A stretch of DNA of 64,000 nt from Volutella citrinella (lineage: Eukaryota; Ascomycota; Sordariomycetes; Hypocreales; Nectriaceae), in the NCBI GenBank assembly GCA_034401135.1, contig JAWZSP010000004.1, forward strand, positions 4,340,001-4,404,000, read 5' to 3'. Below are positions 1 through 9,665 of the stretch, piece by piece (positions within the stretch are counted from its first letter, which is position 1; each line of letters opens with the position of its first letter). The notes beneath the pieces were generated by a model. The model made no database searches, was not told the DNA's origin, and saw nothing but the letters and a program-made list of their open reading frames with translations. Position numbers and translations under genes: made by a program.

Positions 1-2
1 AG

Positions 3-293
3 ATCGCCATCAACACCGAAAACCAAGCAGAAAATGCTCTGGTTGTTGGATATATCGCCCAGCTCCCATATGTTCAAGCCCTCGGCGCCTTTGGTGATGT
101 CGCTCTGAAGGCTATAATTAATCAGGATGTCCAATCCATCTTCATCCTGGAAAGAGTCTTGCAGGAATGGCAGCAACGAATTAGCGGCATCAAGCGAGGT
201 GAAATTGTCGATGCCGACACAGCCATCATCCAGGATAACTTGGCTATGGAGATCATCAAGCATCACATCCTGGATCATTCCCGCCAATGCTGA
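3..293 (+). CDS. 3' end of an unrecognised protein gene (partial)
   Basis: An open frame runs from the window edge to a TGA at 291-293 and encodes the last 96 residues of a longer protein. The segment is mostly helical in character and mildly charged, with phrases such as LVVGYIAQLPYVQALGAF near its start and a His/Cys-containing C-terminus. The 71-aa ATG-like frame that overlaps it looks like a shadow, because this frame has more natural composition and continues off the edge. I do not recognise a family. Its upstream exons lie outside the window, so start, length and function are unknown. Confidence 0.45.
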   Translation: MAINTENQAENALVVGYIAQLPYVQALGAFGDVALKAIINQDVQSIFILERVLQEWQQRISGIKRGEIVDADTAIIQDNLAMEIIKHHILDHSRQC

Positions 294-876
294 AGCGATC
301 AATACCATTCGCGCCCACAGGCTGAGAGAAGGTTCTGGTTAATAGCAGGAATATGGAGAGTTACGGGGGGGGAACTTGGTTCTTGATCACGGTTACGGGT
401 TTGTCTCACGGGAAAGGATGATTGCCCAAGACGGGGTGTTTGGGAGGGGCCCAGGTAACCAAATCATCTTCGAAAGATCTCACAGATCCAATAAAAATGT
501 CCTCTTTCATCTGAATGTGCATACACAATGCAAACACCATTTCATTAGCAGCCCCTCAATATTTTCCGACTTCTCATCCGGTCGTCTGGTGCAGCTGATT
601 CGGGTCACATGCAACGCAACCTGTCAGGCGGCGCTGGTGACAGCTCCCGCCCGCGGGCTGGCTTATCTTATCGCAACTGTCCTCCACGTCTCCCTCACCT
701 CGGGTCAGCTGTGCAATCTTCCATCATTGCCCACGTTCCCAACGAGACCCGGCGCCCAATCTCTCTACACCGGCACCGGCATGCGAAGCTACTCCCCTGG
801 GATGACCTAGATCCTCACATACTGCGCCTATCCTCTCCAAGTACCCGCCTGGAGCTTAGGCCTTGTCACAGCAGCC
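294..876. other. Intergenic, upstream of the coiled-coil gene
   Basis: The interval holds the 3' flank of the partial gene and the promoter and 5' UTR of the next gene. A G-run occurs at about 364-371 and pyrimidine-rich patches at about 670-850. The overlapping frames at 376-810 and 609-1199 start mostly at non-ATG codons and have no recognisable content. Confidence 0.5.
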
Positions 877-2724
877 ATGACGTCGCCGTCGTTCTTCGAC
901 CGAATGTCGAGATCGCGCAACCAGAACTCGATCCTCCCTCTCCACCACGCTCCTCGCTCAAACAAGAGCGAGTACTCCCTCGACGAACTCGATCCCTATC
1001 CCGAAGAGGATACCGTAGCTCCAGGCCCTTCGAACCCCCGCCAGCGTCGACAAGGTTACGCCGAGGCCTACCCGCAGTCCTTACCGCAGTCGCCTCCCTC
1101 TGTCGCCTGGGATCGCAAAGACGACTCACCCCCGAGAGTCAGACAGAGGCCGCTCTTTGCAGGCCCGCCGCCGCCGATTCGAGCCTCGGTAGTCGTTGAC
1201 CAACGTGGCTCTGCGCGCTCCTCGCCCTCGAATCGCTCCAGCGCGAGGGGCCAGAGCTTGCTCCTCGACCGCTCCGTCTTTGACGGCCAATACCGCCCCC
1301 AGAAGGATTCTGTCTGGCGAAATCTGCAGAGGAGAGAAGCCGCCTTGGAGCGCGACATACAGAAACTCCTGGACCTGCAAGCCAGCGGGCTCATTGCAGG
1401 CAGCACGGCTGGCTCCGAGAAGGACTATGACCGGGAGAGCGACTTGGGCGAGAGCACCTTTTACTCGGCTGCGAGCTCCAAGTCCCGAATGATCAGCTCC
1501 ATACACATACCGGCCCGCTCAACACCGGATGGAAACGTCATCCCCGTGCGGCAGCCGCCGTCTAAGAAGCCACCTGGCCTCCGCGCCGCCAGGGCTGGAC
1601 TACGTCGCTCGATGGCCGCCATGCAGGAGCTGAAGGCCGAAGAGGATACGCACTTGAACGCCGCACTGTGCCAGCGCAGAGACGCCCTGGCGCATTTGGA
1701 TAATGTGAACGAGAGGAAGGAGGGCATTTACGCCGAACTACGTGCACTGGAAGAAGACGAAGAGGAGCCGCTAGGCCAAGAGCTGCGACAGCTGACGGTC
1801 GAGCATGACACCATCGGGGAGGAAATTCGTCTACTGGAGGAGAAGATTGTGGGGCTGCGTAACCGGCGGCGCTGGGTCAAGGATAAGATGGACGACGTCC
1901 AAAGCCGCCGGGATGCAGGGTTGAGCGGGTATAGAGCTGCTGGCATGGAAGTCGATTCAGAAGTTCGCACGCTACTACATCGGCCGCCGGTTACACCACT
2001 AGACTTGGACGCTCTCGGGAAGTCAGACCGCGATGCGAAGGAATTGCAGGAGACAATCAGGGGCACCGAATTTCTGCGCCTACGGCCAGAACGAAGAACG
2101 GTAGAGATGGCAAGGGTTTGGTGGGAAGGCGAAGTTGCGGTGCTCGAGAAGCGGCGAGCCCAGATCCAGACGGAGCGAGATGCCCTAGAGCAGGGCGCAA
2201 GAATGTGGACGGAAGCGACGGCCCTCGTGACGGAGTTTGAGGCCGAGCTCCGTGAAACCATCAAGAGTGGCCACGTCGGCAAAGGCAAGGAGGCCCAGGG
2301 CACAGAACAGGACCTGGTCCGCCGCCAAGTTGCCAAGATGGATCCGGTGGTCGAAGGACTGCAGCAGAAGCTTCAGCAGGCCGAGGATAACCACTGGAAC
2401 TTGCTCATTTGCGCAATCGGCGCGGAGTTGGAGGCCTTCATGGAGGCCAGGAGCCTTCTCCAAGCAGCCATGCAAGACGCAGAAGAGGACCCAACTCCAA
2501 AAGAGGAAGCGCCGCACCTAGGCGGGGACGAGAACGGAGAGCTAGACGGTGAGGTCGATCACGAAGACGCCCACGATGAGAGCGATAATGAGGTACCGGC
2601 CGACTTATTGGTGTCTCGGATTGAGAGTCACGGACTGGAAGAGCAGCCCAGTCCCCAACCGACGCCAAAGCTCAGCCGGCAGGAGTCTGATACAAACAGT
2701 ATACCGCCAGAGTTTTTGGTATAG
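877..2724 (+). CDS. Coiled-coil protein, possibly autophagy-related protein 28
   Basis: Single-exon gene for 615 aa. Residues 1-200 are disordered and rich in Ser, Arg and Pro; the N-terminus has a compact motif region (SPSFFDRMSRSRNQ, then LPLHHAPRS). Residues of about 225-345 and 390-500 are long charged helices with heptad-like spacing, so a coiled coil is expected. Residues 510-600 are very acidic. The layout and N-terminal motif resemble filamentous-fungal proteins annotated as Atg28, which in yeasts and moulds is linked to selective autophagy and peroxisome turnover. That name is from family memory, not from a search. The ATG at 877 is the first in frame after upstream stops. No intron is needed. 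Confidence 0.8.
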   Translation: MTSPSFFDRMSRSRNQNSILPLHHAPRSNKSEYSLDELDPYPEEDTVAPGPSNPRQRRQGYAEAYPQSLPQSPPSVAWDRKDDSPPRVRQRPLFAGPPPPIRASVVVDQRGSARSSPSNRSSARGQSLLLDRSVFDGQYRPQKDSVWRNLQRREAALERDIQKLLDLQASGLIAGSTAGSEKDYDRESDLGESTFYSAASSKSRMISSIHIPARSTPDGNVIPVRQPPSKKPPGLRAARAGLRRSMAAMQELKAEEDTHLNAALCQRRDALAHLDNVNERKEGIYAELRALEEDEEEPLGQELRQLTVEHDTIGEEIRLLEEKIVGLRNRRRWVKDKMDDVQSRRDAGLSGYRAAGMEVDSEVRTLLHRPPVTPLDLDALGKSDRDAKELQETIRGTEFLRLRPERRTVEMARVWWEGEVAVLEKRRAQIQTERDALEQGARMWTEATALVTEFEAELRETIKSGHVGKGKEAQGTEQDLVRRQVAKMDPVVEGLQQKLQQAEDNHWNLLICAIGAELEAFMEARSLLQAAMQDAEEDPTPKEEAPHLGGDENGELDGEVDHEDAHDESDNEVPADLLVSRIESHGLEEQPSPQPTPKLSRQESDTNSIPPEFLV

Positions 2725-3281
2725 CTGGGATTATGACGGGGTGAATGGCAGTTGGACACTAATATTTAAGAATGATGAATTGAATGCCTTAACGTCAGCG
2801 ATATTGTCACAAAGCAAATTATGCAAGGGCTGGAGAATATCAAAACTTTTGTATGCTGTCAATCGGCGGGTCACAGTGATTGGCTAATCGTGGATCGTGG
2901 ATATGAATTGGCTTTGAGCTGCGTGATATCATTCATTCAATATGTACATGCTGACCTTGCATGCTCGGGACTAGCGAGTTTGCGGCGGATAAATTTGACT
3001 TCTGTGCGTGATCCGTCCAGCGGGCCATGACGGCGGCGAATTTCGAGAGGAGGGTCAAAGGAATCGAGCACTTCCACCAAACAGCACCCCAACGAACAAC
3101 AGCCCTGCTCATTTGCATAACAGCTTGAAGCTCCCGAAAACTGGTCGAGCCCAAATGTGGATTCCGTTCGTTCGTATCCCAAATATCGTAGTATTGCGCG
3201 AGTTCGTCCTGTCTCAACCTGTGCTGTGCTCGACTACCTAGACGCCATCACGCCGAGTCTTGAATCGTATCGTCGGGAAGC
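2725..3281. other. Convergent 3' intergenic region
   Basis: This lies between the tail of the coiled-coil gene on the plus strand and the tail of the DUF1748 gene on the minus strand. It should hold both terminators. I see AT-rich stretches at about 2755-2840 and only shadow reading frames. Confidence 0.5.
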
Positions 3282-3825
3282 TTATCGGGTGCGCTCGAAG
3301 TAGCCGCTGGAGCCCGCGAGGGCAACGGATTGGTCCATGACCCATTCACCGACACCGAGGTACTTGTCGACCCATTTGGAGACCTCCTTGTTCTCGCCTG
3401 CGACCTTGTCTGTCTTGAAGCTGCGTCGGGATATCCCGGAAGGGCGCCGGTTAGAAACTGGCTCGTCGAAGGATTGCAAAGGGTACGGAAAGGAGGCCTG
3501 GAGACTCACGTCAAGCCGGTCGATCGCTTCATGCCGGCAAGGAAGGCCGAGACTGCGACGGGTTAGCGTTGATGTACGACATGGCTAGGCAGCGGTGGAC
3601 GAGGGAGAGCTTACTGAGGACAGCATCGAAGGCGTAGTGTGTCAGACGTCCAACCTTTGACCAAAGCCCAAAAGTCAGCAGGTTGAGAAACTACAGCGAG
3701 TCTTAGATGAGCGGAAGACGCTGTTGGCAGCTCGGACAGGCACAAGCAGGGAAGCAGCAGCAATCTGCCGCCCAAAACGGACGGAAGGGCAATGGATAGC
3801 GGAAGCGGGGGAGACTCACAACCAT
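3282..3825 (-). CDS. DUF1748 family small protein, four exons
   Basis: Joining 3820-3825, 3615-3654, 3510-3552 and 3282-3420 on the minus strand gives a 75-aa protein. It matches the short fungal DUF1748 family: an N-terminal helix (THYAFDAVLISAFLAGMKRS) followed by a conserved C-terminal block around KWVDKYLGVGEW and a final GYFERTR. Length is normal for the family. Introns have donors GTGAGT, GTAAGC and GTGAGT and branch sites CTGAC, GCTAAC and TCTAAC. The first exon is only six bases (start codon plus one Val codon), so automatic annotation would easily miss the true start. The function of the family is unknown to me; members are conserved through fungi. Confidence 0.85.
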
Positions 3826-4853
3826 GGTGACGAGGATTCAGTGGGTGCGGGTTTGGAGGCGGCGATTGTGGGTGAGCTGCGACACTGACGGGATGCCGTA
3901 GATATAGATGTGGAGTTTGCGACTTGGAGCGGCGATCAATTTGGGAGCTGATGGTGAGTGAGCGAGAGTTGGGACGTGGATGCCATCGGTCGAGACCCAT
4001 CATCGTCATGCGACACTGCAGCGGCTCCACAGGTGCTGGCATTGCACTTGCCGGCCTGGGGGGCAGCGGGTCCTGGCGCCGAAAGCTCCGGCCGTTGACT
4101 GGGTGACTTTACTTACGGTGAAGCCTCACGTGGCTGGCCAGCCACATTCAGGGTTGACATGTGACGCTACTCAGCATGCCCCAGCAGTTTTCGAAATGGT
4201 TCAATCAGGACAAACGAAATGGAAAGATCCAAGATCTTAGATCCCGGTTCAGCATTGCGATCACTTTCGATTTCCCTGGTGCTCGATGCCTAGTACGGCA
4301 TCAGCGGCTGGAACATGCCGGGCTCTAGCATCGCATCACTCACCAATGCATGAGCATCCACCGGGTCTTGGGGCAATCACTATAACCGAAGAAGCATTAG
4401 CTTTAAGAGACTGACAGTCTGCGAAGGCATTGAGTGAATTCAATCTTTGTGAGCTCAGGCTGCCATGCCGATGGTGGATGTTGCATCGCGCTGACAGCGG
4501 GCCAAAAAGGTAGAGCTGCTGGGCCGACAGTCCGTCGGTGGAACAGGTATCGCATTTTCTTTTCGCACATCTGCAATAAACTACATCTCAACCTCAGGGA
4601 TAAACTCTCCTAATTTTGCATCACGTTGCTCGACCTATGATTGCACGAGGCTGTGAAAAGCCGCCTTGCCGAACTGCGGTGGTTCGGAGCGTACCGGGGA
4701 CAGGGAGGCCCGAGTCGATGTCGTATGGAAGACACTGAATCACCAGCTTCATATGGTGTCTTCCAGGAATAACATGTCTTCAGCATGTAGAAGCCAACCG
4801 AGTTCCTCCTACTCAACACTCTTGCCCAGAATTGTCAGAACCCCGGTGAAACC
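3826..4853. other. Intergenic, divergent promoter region
   Basis: This contains the promoter of the DUF1748 gene and the 5' side of the interrupted membrane-protein gene. A perfect 16-bp palindrome lies at 4130-4145. The frame of the following gene is open back to a TAG at about 4785, so an unidentified upstream exon may end there (acceptor-like TAG). No other gene is visible. Confidence 0.5.
4130..4145. promoter_or_regulatory. Perfect 16-bp palindrome
   Basis: The sequence GTGGCTGGCCAGCCAC equals its own reverse complement. It lies about 305 bp upstream of the DUF1748 start codon. Perfect dyads of this length are compatible with a dimeric regulator site, but a chance occurrence is possible and no known site name is claimed. 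Confidence 0.35.
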
Positions 4854-5990
4854 ATGCCAGTCAACGCCGAGGGGCCCACTACCCTGAGAACTGCACAACG
4901 GTATGGCATTCCTGATGAGGAGACGATTTGCCAGTCCGCCAATAAAGTTGCCAGTGCGACGACGAGTTCTGGTCATGGGATGTCAACTCATCATGCTATT
5001 GATCATGCCGATGATCAGGGAACGGCCGATGTGACGAGGAGCGATCATGCCAATGATCGGACTAATTCCCAAGGAACAACAGCCCTGGTGACATCGAGCG
5101 ATCATACCAGTGGTCAAGAAACAGTCGCTAGTTCACAACCGACCAGTCAGAGCGACCAGAGCATTCAGAAAGATCAACTAGATCAGAGCATCGTCGGCCC
5201 AGCCATTGTGGGCGTCCTCCTTGGGCTTGTTGCCGTTTTAGGTGCAATTTATTAGTACTATCGCAACAGAAAGGCGAGCAACGACGGCGAAGTGGAAGCT
5301 GGTGGTAATGACACAGACTCTCAGAGCCAACAGGGAGGAGGGGTTGAGCCTGACGAAGATGGTGGCCACAATGTCTGTGGTGTACAGGGAAATGAAGGAG
5401 TAAACAATGGCAGTGTGGACCGAGGCATTGAGGGCGATTATATGGATCAAGCCTTCGACGACGAACGCAGGGAAATAAGAGAACGAGGCCGACTGGGAGA
5501 GCTCGGCGAACCAGTCAACCAAGCAGCGCGAGATTTCATCGGCGATGGCGATCTAGGCGATTATGGAGAGCAAGAACTCGAGTTTGAACGCGAGGAACGA
5601 GACCGACGCAGAAAGCGCGACGACCGTGACGATCGTGCAGAGCGAGACGTCAACCGTGAACGCGGTGGACCAAGGGAACGGGGCCGAAAGGGAGAGCGCA
5701 GTGAAGATGACGACCGGGGAGAAAGCCAAGAGCGAGATAATCGCGGGGATCGACAGGCCCGAGACGAACGCGCAGAGGAAGAAGAAAGAGGCCGACATAG
5801 GCATCGCGATCGGCGTGGACCAAAAGCGACCTCGTGCCCACCTCACGCACATCACCGTTCTTCTCCGGGTCGGCCCTGCCAGCGCAAACATACTCGCCAA
5901 TACCGATCAATGTGCAATCCGCCACCAATTGCGCCTTGCGGAAACAAATGCAGGAGAAACTGTCAGGAAGGATCGCCTCATAGCGTGTGA
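4854..5990 (+). pseudogene. Ser/Thr-rich single-pass membrane protein gene, interrupted by an in-frame stop
   Basis: The frame from ATG 4854 encodes a Ser/Thr/Asp/His-rich ectodomain with degenerate repeats, then a hydrophobic segment (IVGPAIVGVLLGLVAVLGAI). A TAG at 5253-5255 then follows. Without it, the same frame continues for 245 codons with a typical juxtamembrane start (YYRNRKASND) and a highly charged Arg/Asp/Glu tail to a stop at 5988-5990. The stop sits exactly at the end of the membrane segment. The frame is also open upstream to about 4786 and includes a Cys-bearing stretch, so the true start and a signal peptide may be on an undetected upstream exon. This may be a pseudogene, a base-call error, a stop that is read through, or a gene cut to a short form. 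An intron that removes the stop would also remove the membrane segment. Confidence 0.55.
5001..5136 (+). repeat. Three degenerate tandem repeats in the ectodomain
   Basis: Units begin at 5001, 5043 and 5100 with GATCATGCC or GATCATACC. They encode DHADDQ, DHANDR and DHTSGQ followed by Ser/Thr-rich spacers of unequal length (42 and 57 bp). Diverged, length-variable coding repeats of this kind are usual in fungal surface proteins. Confidence 0.6.
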
Positions 5991-6311
5991 ATCTGTCAGC
6001 CCCGACTGCCATGGTTCCGGTTGGAACATGGGGCAACGCCTGAGACGACTGTATATGGGTACAGCTATATCAGAACACCAAAAACTATTCCCACATGGTA
6101 TGCCATAGAGTGACTATTATTGATAATTCGTTGATGGGCTAGAGTCGAGATAAGTGACCCAGTTTGACACCAAGGCCATAGGGTGGAATGGTGGTGATCA
6201 ACAGCTCTGTAACAGGTCACACTTCATGACACGGATCGCTTCTAAATCTACCCGTAAAACGAGAACTCGCTATTCATTCCAACAAAATAAACGCCAACTC
6301 GCATTGTATGC
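5991..6311. other. Convergent 3' intergenic region
   Basis: This lies between the charged tail of the interrupted membrane protein and the stop codon of the next minus-strand gene. Nothing beyond presumed terminators is visible. Confidence 0.5.
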
Positions 6312-7526
6312 TCATTCATATGGTTCGGGGAAAGTCTCCTCCCCCGCATCAGCTCTTGTCTTGTTGGCATGCCTGCCCCATACCGGCCACAGAGGTGACG
6401 ACGGGTTGATGGTTGCGAGTCCCACATATGCGGCGTCAATCTCTTCTTGGTCGACGTGCTCATGGGCCGCACGGACGAGGAGAAACTCGTCGCTGATCTC
6501 AGGCCAGTCCGTGTAACTCCTCACGCACCCGAATCCAGGCGGACCAGGGCCAATGGAGCGCTCCCACTTGTCGCGAAAGATGTGATAGCGCGCGATGCCG
6601 TACCACAAGCCCCACCGAGGTCGGTTCTCTACCGTTGCGGTTATTGGGAACGGTGGCACCGGTAGCTGGTCCGGCTCAGCAAGGAGGAATCCGACGAGGG
6701 CATCGAACTGGGATGGGGTTGGCGGAAATAGTGTGTTTGGGTTATTCGCCCTTAACCCGTGCATCCACATGGCATTGCACTTGACGCCCAGCTGTCAGTG
6801 TATGTCGCGCTTGGATTTGAGAAGGAGACGGAACTGACCTCGGTTTCGGATTCTCCACGATCAAATACTACGACGCCTCCGAAAATATGGCCCTCTGCCC
6901 AGTACCCAACAGCATCGGCGATGCCTCGCGGGTAATGATCAATGTTTGTGTAAGAACGATGGAAGAATGGAGACTCGAATATTCGGTAAGTTCTATGCCG
7001 TCGGCCCTCTGCCTTTTCTCTACGTTCATCGGCCACCCAGTCGTAGTATTCTTGGTGCTTGTGGCGGCCGTCGTCAAGCTCGTACAGCAGCGCGCCGATC
7101 AGGTGGCAGGCTACTACAACAGCCTCGATCAGACGAAGATGAAAAGGCCGAGAGCCAATTTCCGTATCTTGGAAGGCTGACAGGAGCTGTTTTCAATTAA
7201 ATAAACGATAAGTTTTAGGATCGTATGCTTCTGTTGAGTTGTGTACTTGCCTGCGGCTCAAATTCTAGGTGGGAAAGGCGGAAGTTGGCCCTGAATGCGC
7301 GAGCCTTTTCTATGAAGCCGTCACATATGTTGGCATGATTTAGCGTGTTGACGGGGTGAGTATCCATTCGCGAAACCCATAAGAAAATGAACGACTCGAT
7401 CGTGGGCAGGCCGTCGAGGATCTGGGCGTAGGTGCGCTCTGCGATCTCAGTGGCCAGGACATTTGTGAGTGCCCTGTCGAGTGCTGCTCGGTGATCATCG
7501 TCGAGTAAAAGAAGACTGTCGGGCAT
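6312..7526 (-). CDS. Hypothetical 367-aa protein with a GC-AG intron
   Basis: The model joins 7251-7526, 6839-7186 and 6312-6791 on the minus strand and gives 367 aa without frame conflict; all exon joins are phase 0. Intron 2 has donor GTCAGT and acceptor CAG. Intron 1 has GC in place of GT (CAG followed by GCAAGT), an otherwise perfect donor; the nearby GT donor would shift the frame. The protein has no membrane segment or signal peptide. It is rich in aromatic residues in the middle and C-terminal parts (SPFFHRSYTNIDHYPRG, GLWYGIARYHIF). ATG 7526 has good context (CAAAATG). I do not recognise a family. Confidence 0.7.
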
Positions 7527-8393
7527 TTTGACCCAAGGTATCCGAACCTGTCGCTTCGTGGAGATGAGAGTTGAAGGAGGAAGATGTGAGGCATGACGAC
7601 AGCGGGGAATCCGCGAGTCCCCGAATCCAGCATGCAGGCTCAGTTGCCGACGGATGACCAATCAGCGACAGGCTCTGGTAACCACTCTGGGTTGTTTGCT
7701 CAACCAACAACATTTACCTAATTTTAGAATAGGCAGCCCTCCGCATTGAGAAACCGTACGAGGGACATGCTGCCGCGCGGTTGCTGTTACAGAGGCCGCA
7801 TGACCGGTCTCCCCGGCCTGGCCTGGCGGCTGGAGTGACTCCATTCCCAGTTGATCAGGCCCTCAATTGGACGTAATGAAGAGTCATACCTATGATGAAA
7901 GCGCCCGTATGATCTTGGCTGCCTTGCGAAGGGGCTATTTCGGCTCGTTGGCCTTGAGAGTGGCCAAATACAAGGGCAATGGTCGTTCAACCAACATAAT
8001 ACAGTGTCAACCAACACGAATTTGCAGTCAACACGCATTGGCATCCTCCACTATGGCTTGGGCTTAACGACTCAGATGCCAATGTTTGGCGCCCGCAATA
8101 ACTGCCGAGAAGCCGCTAAATGGTTCCGACCAACAACTTGACTACGTCGTGGGCTGCGGAAAGGAGAACACTTGGAGGATAAAGAGGCAAGCTTGCCACA
8201 TGAATCCAGCACAGCCTGTCCATGCTCAACCTACTCTCATCCCCAACTGTCTTCATCCTGACCCAGCCTTGTCCTAACCAGTGGCTTCGCCCTTAATCGA
8301 ACATATCCTATCACCATCCTGTCCTAGTTGTTGGAAACCTTTTAGGCGTCCTCATCACCAATTCCCTCCTCCTTCTCCCCGTTCAATGCAAAG
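7527..8393. other. Divergent intergenic region
   Basis: This is a shared promoter interval between two unknown genes transcribed away from each other. A pyrimidine-rich stretch at about 8330-8385 precedes the next start codon. No further gene or repeat is visible. Confidence 0.5.
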
Positions 8394-9665
8394 ATGCTGC
8401 CTAGTTACCCTCCATTGAACACGACTGTGTACGGCTTGAACAGCTTCTCCGTCACTCTGACTGAGAGGGACCGACATGGTAATGCCATTCATCAGCCTCT
8501 GCAGGAGAATTCCTGGGGCTTCACGGGTGTAAGAACTCCAGTCATCAACGAACCTGCAAGGACCAAGGAGACTGATGTGGCCGTCAACACAGGTTGCTTC
8601 GGCCGTTCACATTGGAATCAAGATCCTGGAAAGTGACAGGGGAAAGCGGATTCTGACGCAACTTGGGGAGGAATGCAAAGCCAATTGGCCCGGACAGTTC
8701 GGGGGCCGCCGCCCAATGGTGTGGTATGTCGAGCACTTCCTCGAGCGATTGAGACTGTCTTTCCCCCGAGTATACCTTTACGACTATGGCTCCCCGGACG
8801 TACTAGCCGTTGCCCAACGCGTTCCCGGATGGGATGGTAATCTCGAGAACTACAACGCCCAATGGGCTGCCTCAATCACGTTCAACAAAAAGGTGACTTT
8901 TGGAAGCGCACGTTTCTTTGGTTCATTGCTAATCGCTTGTCTGCAGCGCGTGGATGCCATGGTCAGGGCCTGCGAGGTGATGATGGACGCCAGATGCCCG
9001 AACAGTGGCCGCCTGAAGATGGTCAGACGCTTCAAGCAATTCCAGTTCATCTTTGCGGTCGCTACGGCCCACGAGCTCTGCCATGCCTTTACGGGGTACC
9101 TAAGCCAGCACGGCCAGAACCCAATGCTGGGTCCCGGATATACACCTCCAAAGGTCACGCACCTGAACTACGGCGACTTTAGAGAAGATGATGCGGTAGC
9201 TGGGGAATCAGGCCGTTGGTTCGAGAATCGCCTCTTTGGCGGGTCGCTCGAGTTCTATCGCGACCGACAAGATGACGATGGGCAGGCTGGAATTGCTCAC
9301 ATCCTCGACGGCCATGAAGTGGCCTTTGAGATTAATAGGGACGCCATCTTCCAGCTGGTTGAGAACCCTGGCGGTGAGTCCGACCACTACTTGCTGAAAC
9401 GCTGTGACAGACACTAATCGCATGTACATCAGCGCTCCAAACTCCGCTTCCAGTCTCCCCGAATGGCATTACCCCCAATGAGAGGACCCGACGCGGCTTG
9501 CGCAGTCTTGGACACACGGGAGCTCCGGTGTTAGTCCCGTCCCAGCAGAGACCGATGCGGGCTCAGCAACCACAACGAGTGATCAAGTACAACGTGAGCA
9601 GACAAGAGCTGGATAGCATTCCTTCCAGACCTAGGCCTATTAGCCAGGCCACTCGCGTCGCATGA
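8394..9665 (+). CDS. HExxH-containing hypothetical protein, possible metallopeptidase-like
   Basis: Joining 8394-8528, 8593-9373 and 9433-9665 gives 382 aa. Intron 1 has GTAAGA and CACAG. Intron 2 has GTGAGT, a textbook CACTAATC branch and CATCAG, and removes a stop that would end a shorter frame. The core holds ATAHELCHAF with His205, Glu206 and His209, the zinc-metallopeptidase HExxH pattern, in a predicted helix. A third ligand cannot be assigned with confidence; acidic residues follow at FREDDAVAGESGRWFENRL. No signal peptide is evident, so it is probably intracellular. The C-terminal 75 residues are low-complexity Pro/Arg/Gln-rich. A catalytic role is an inference from the motif only. 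Confidence 0.75.
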
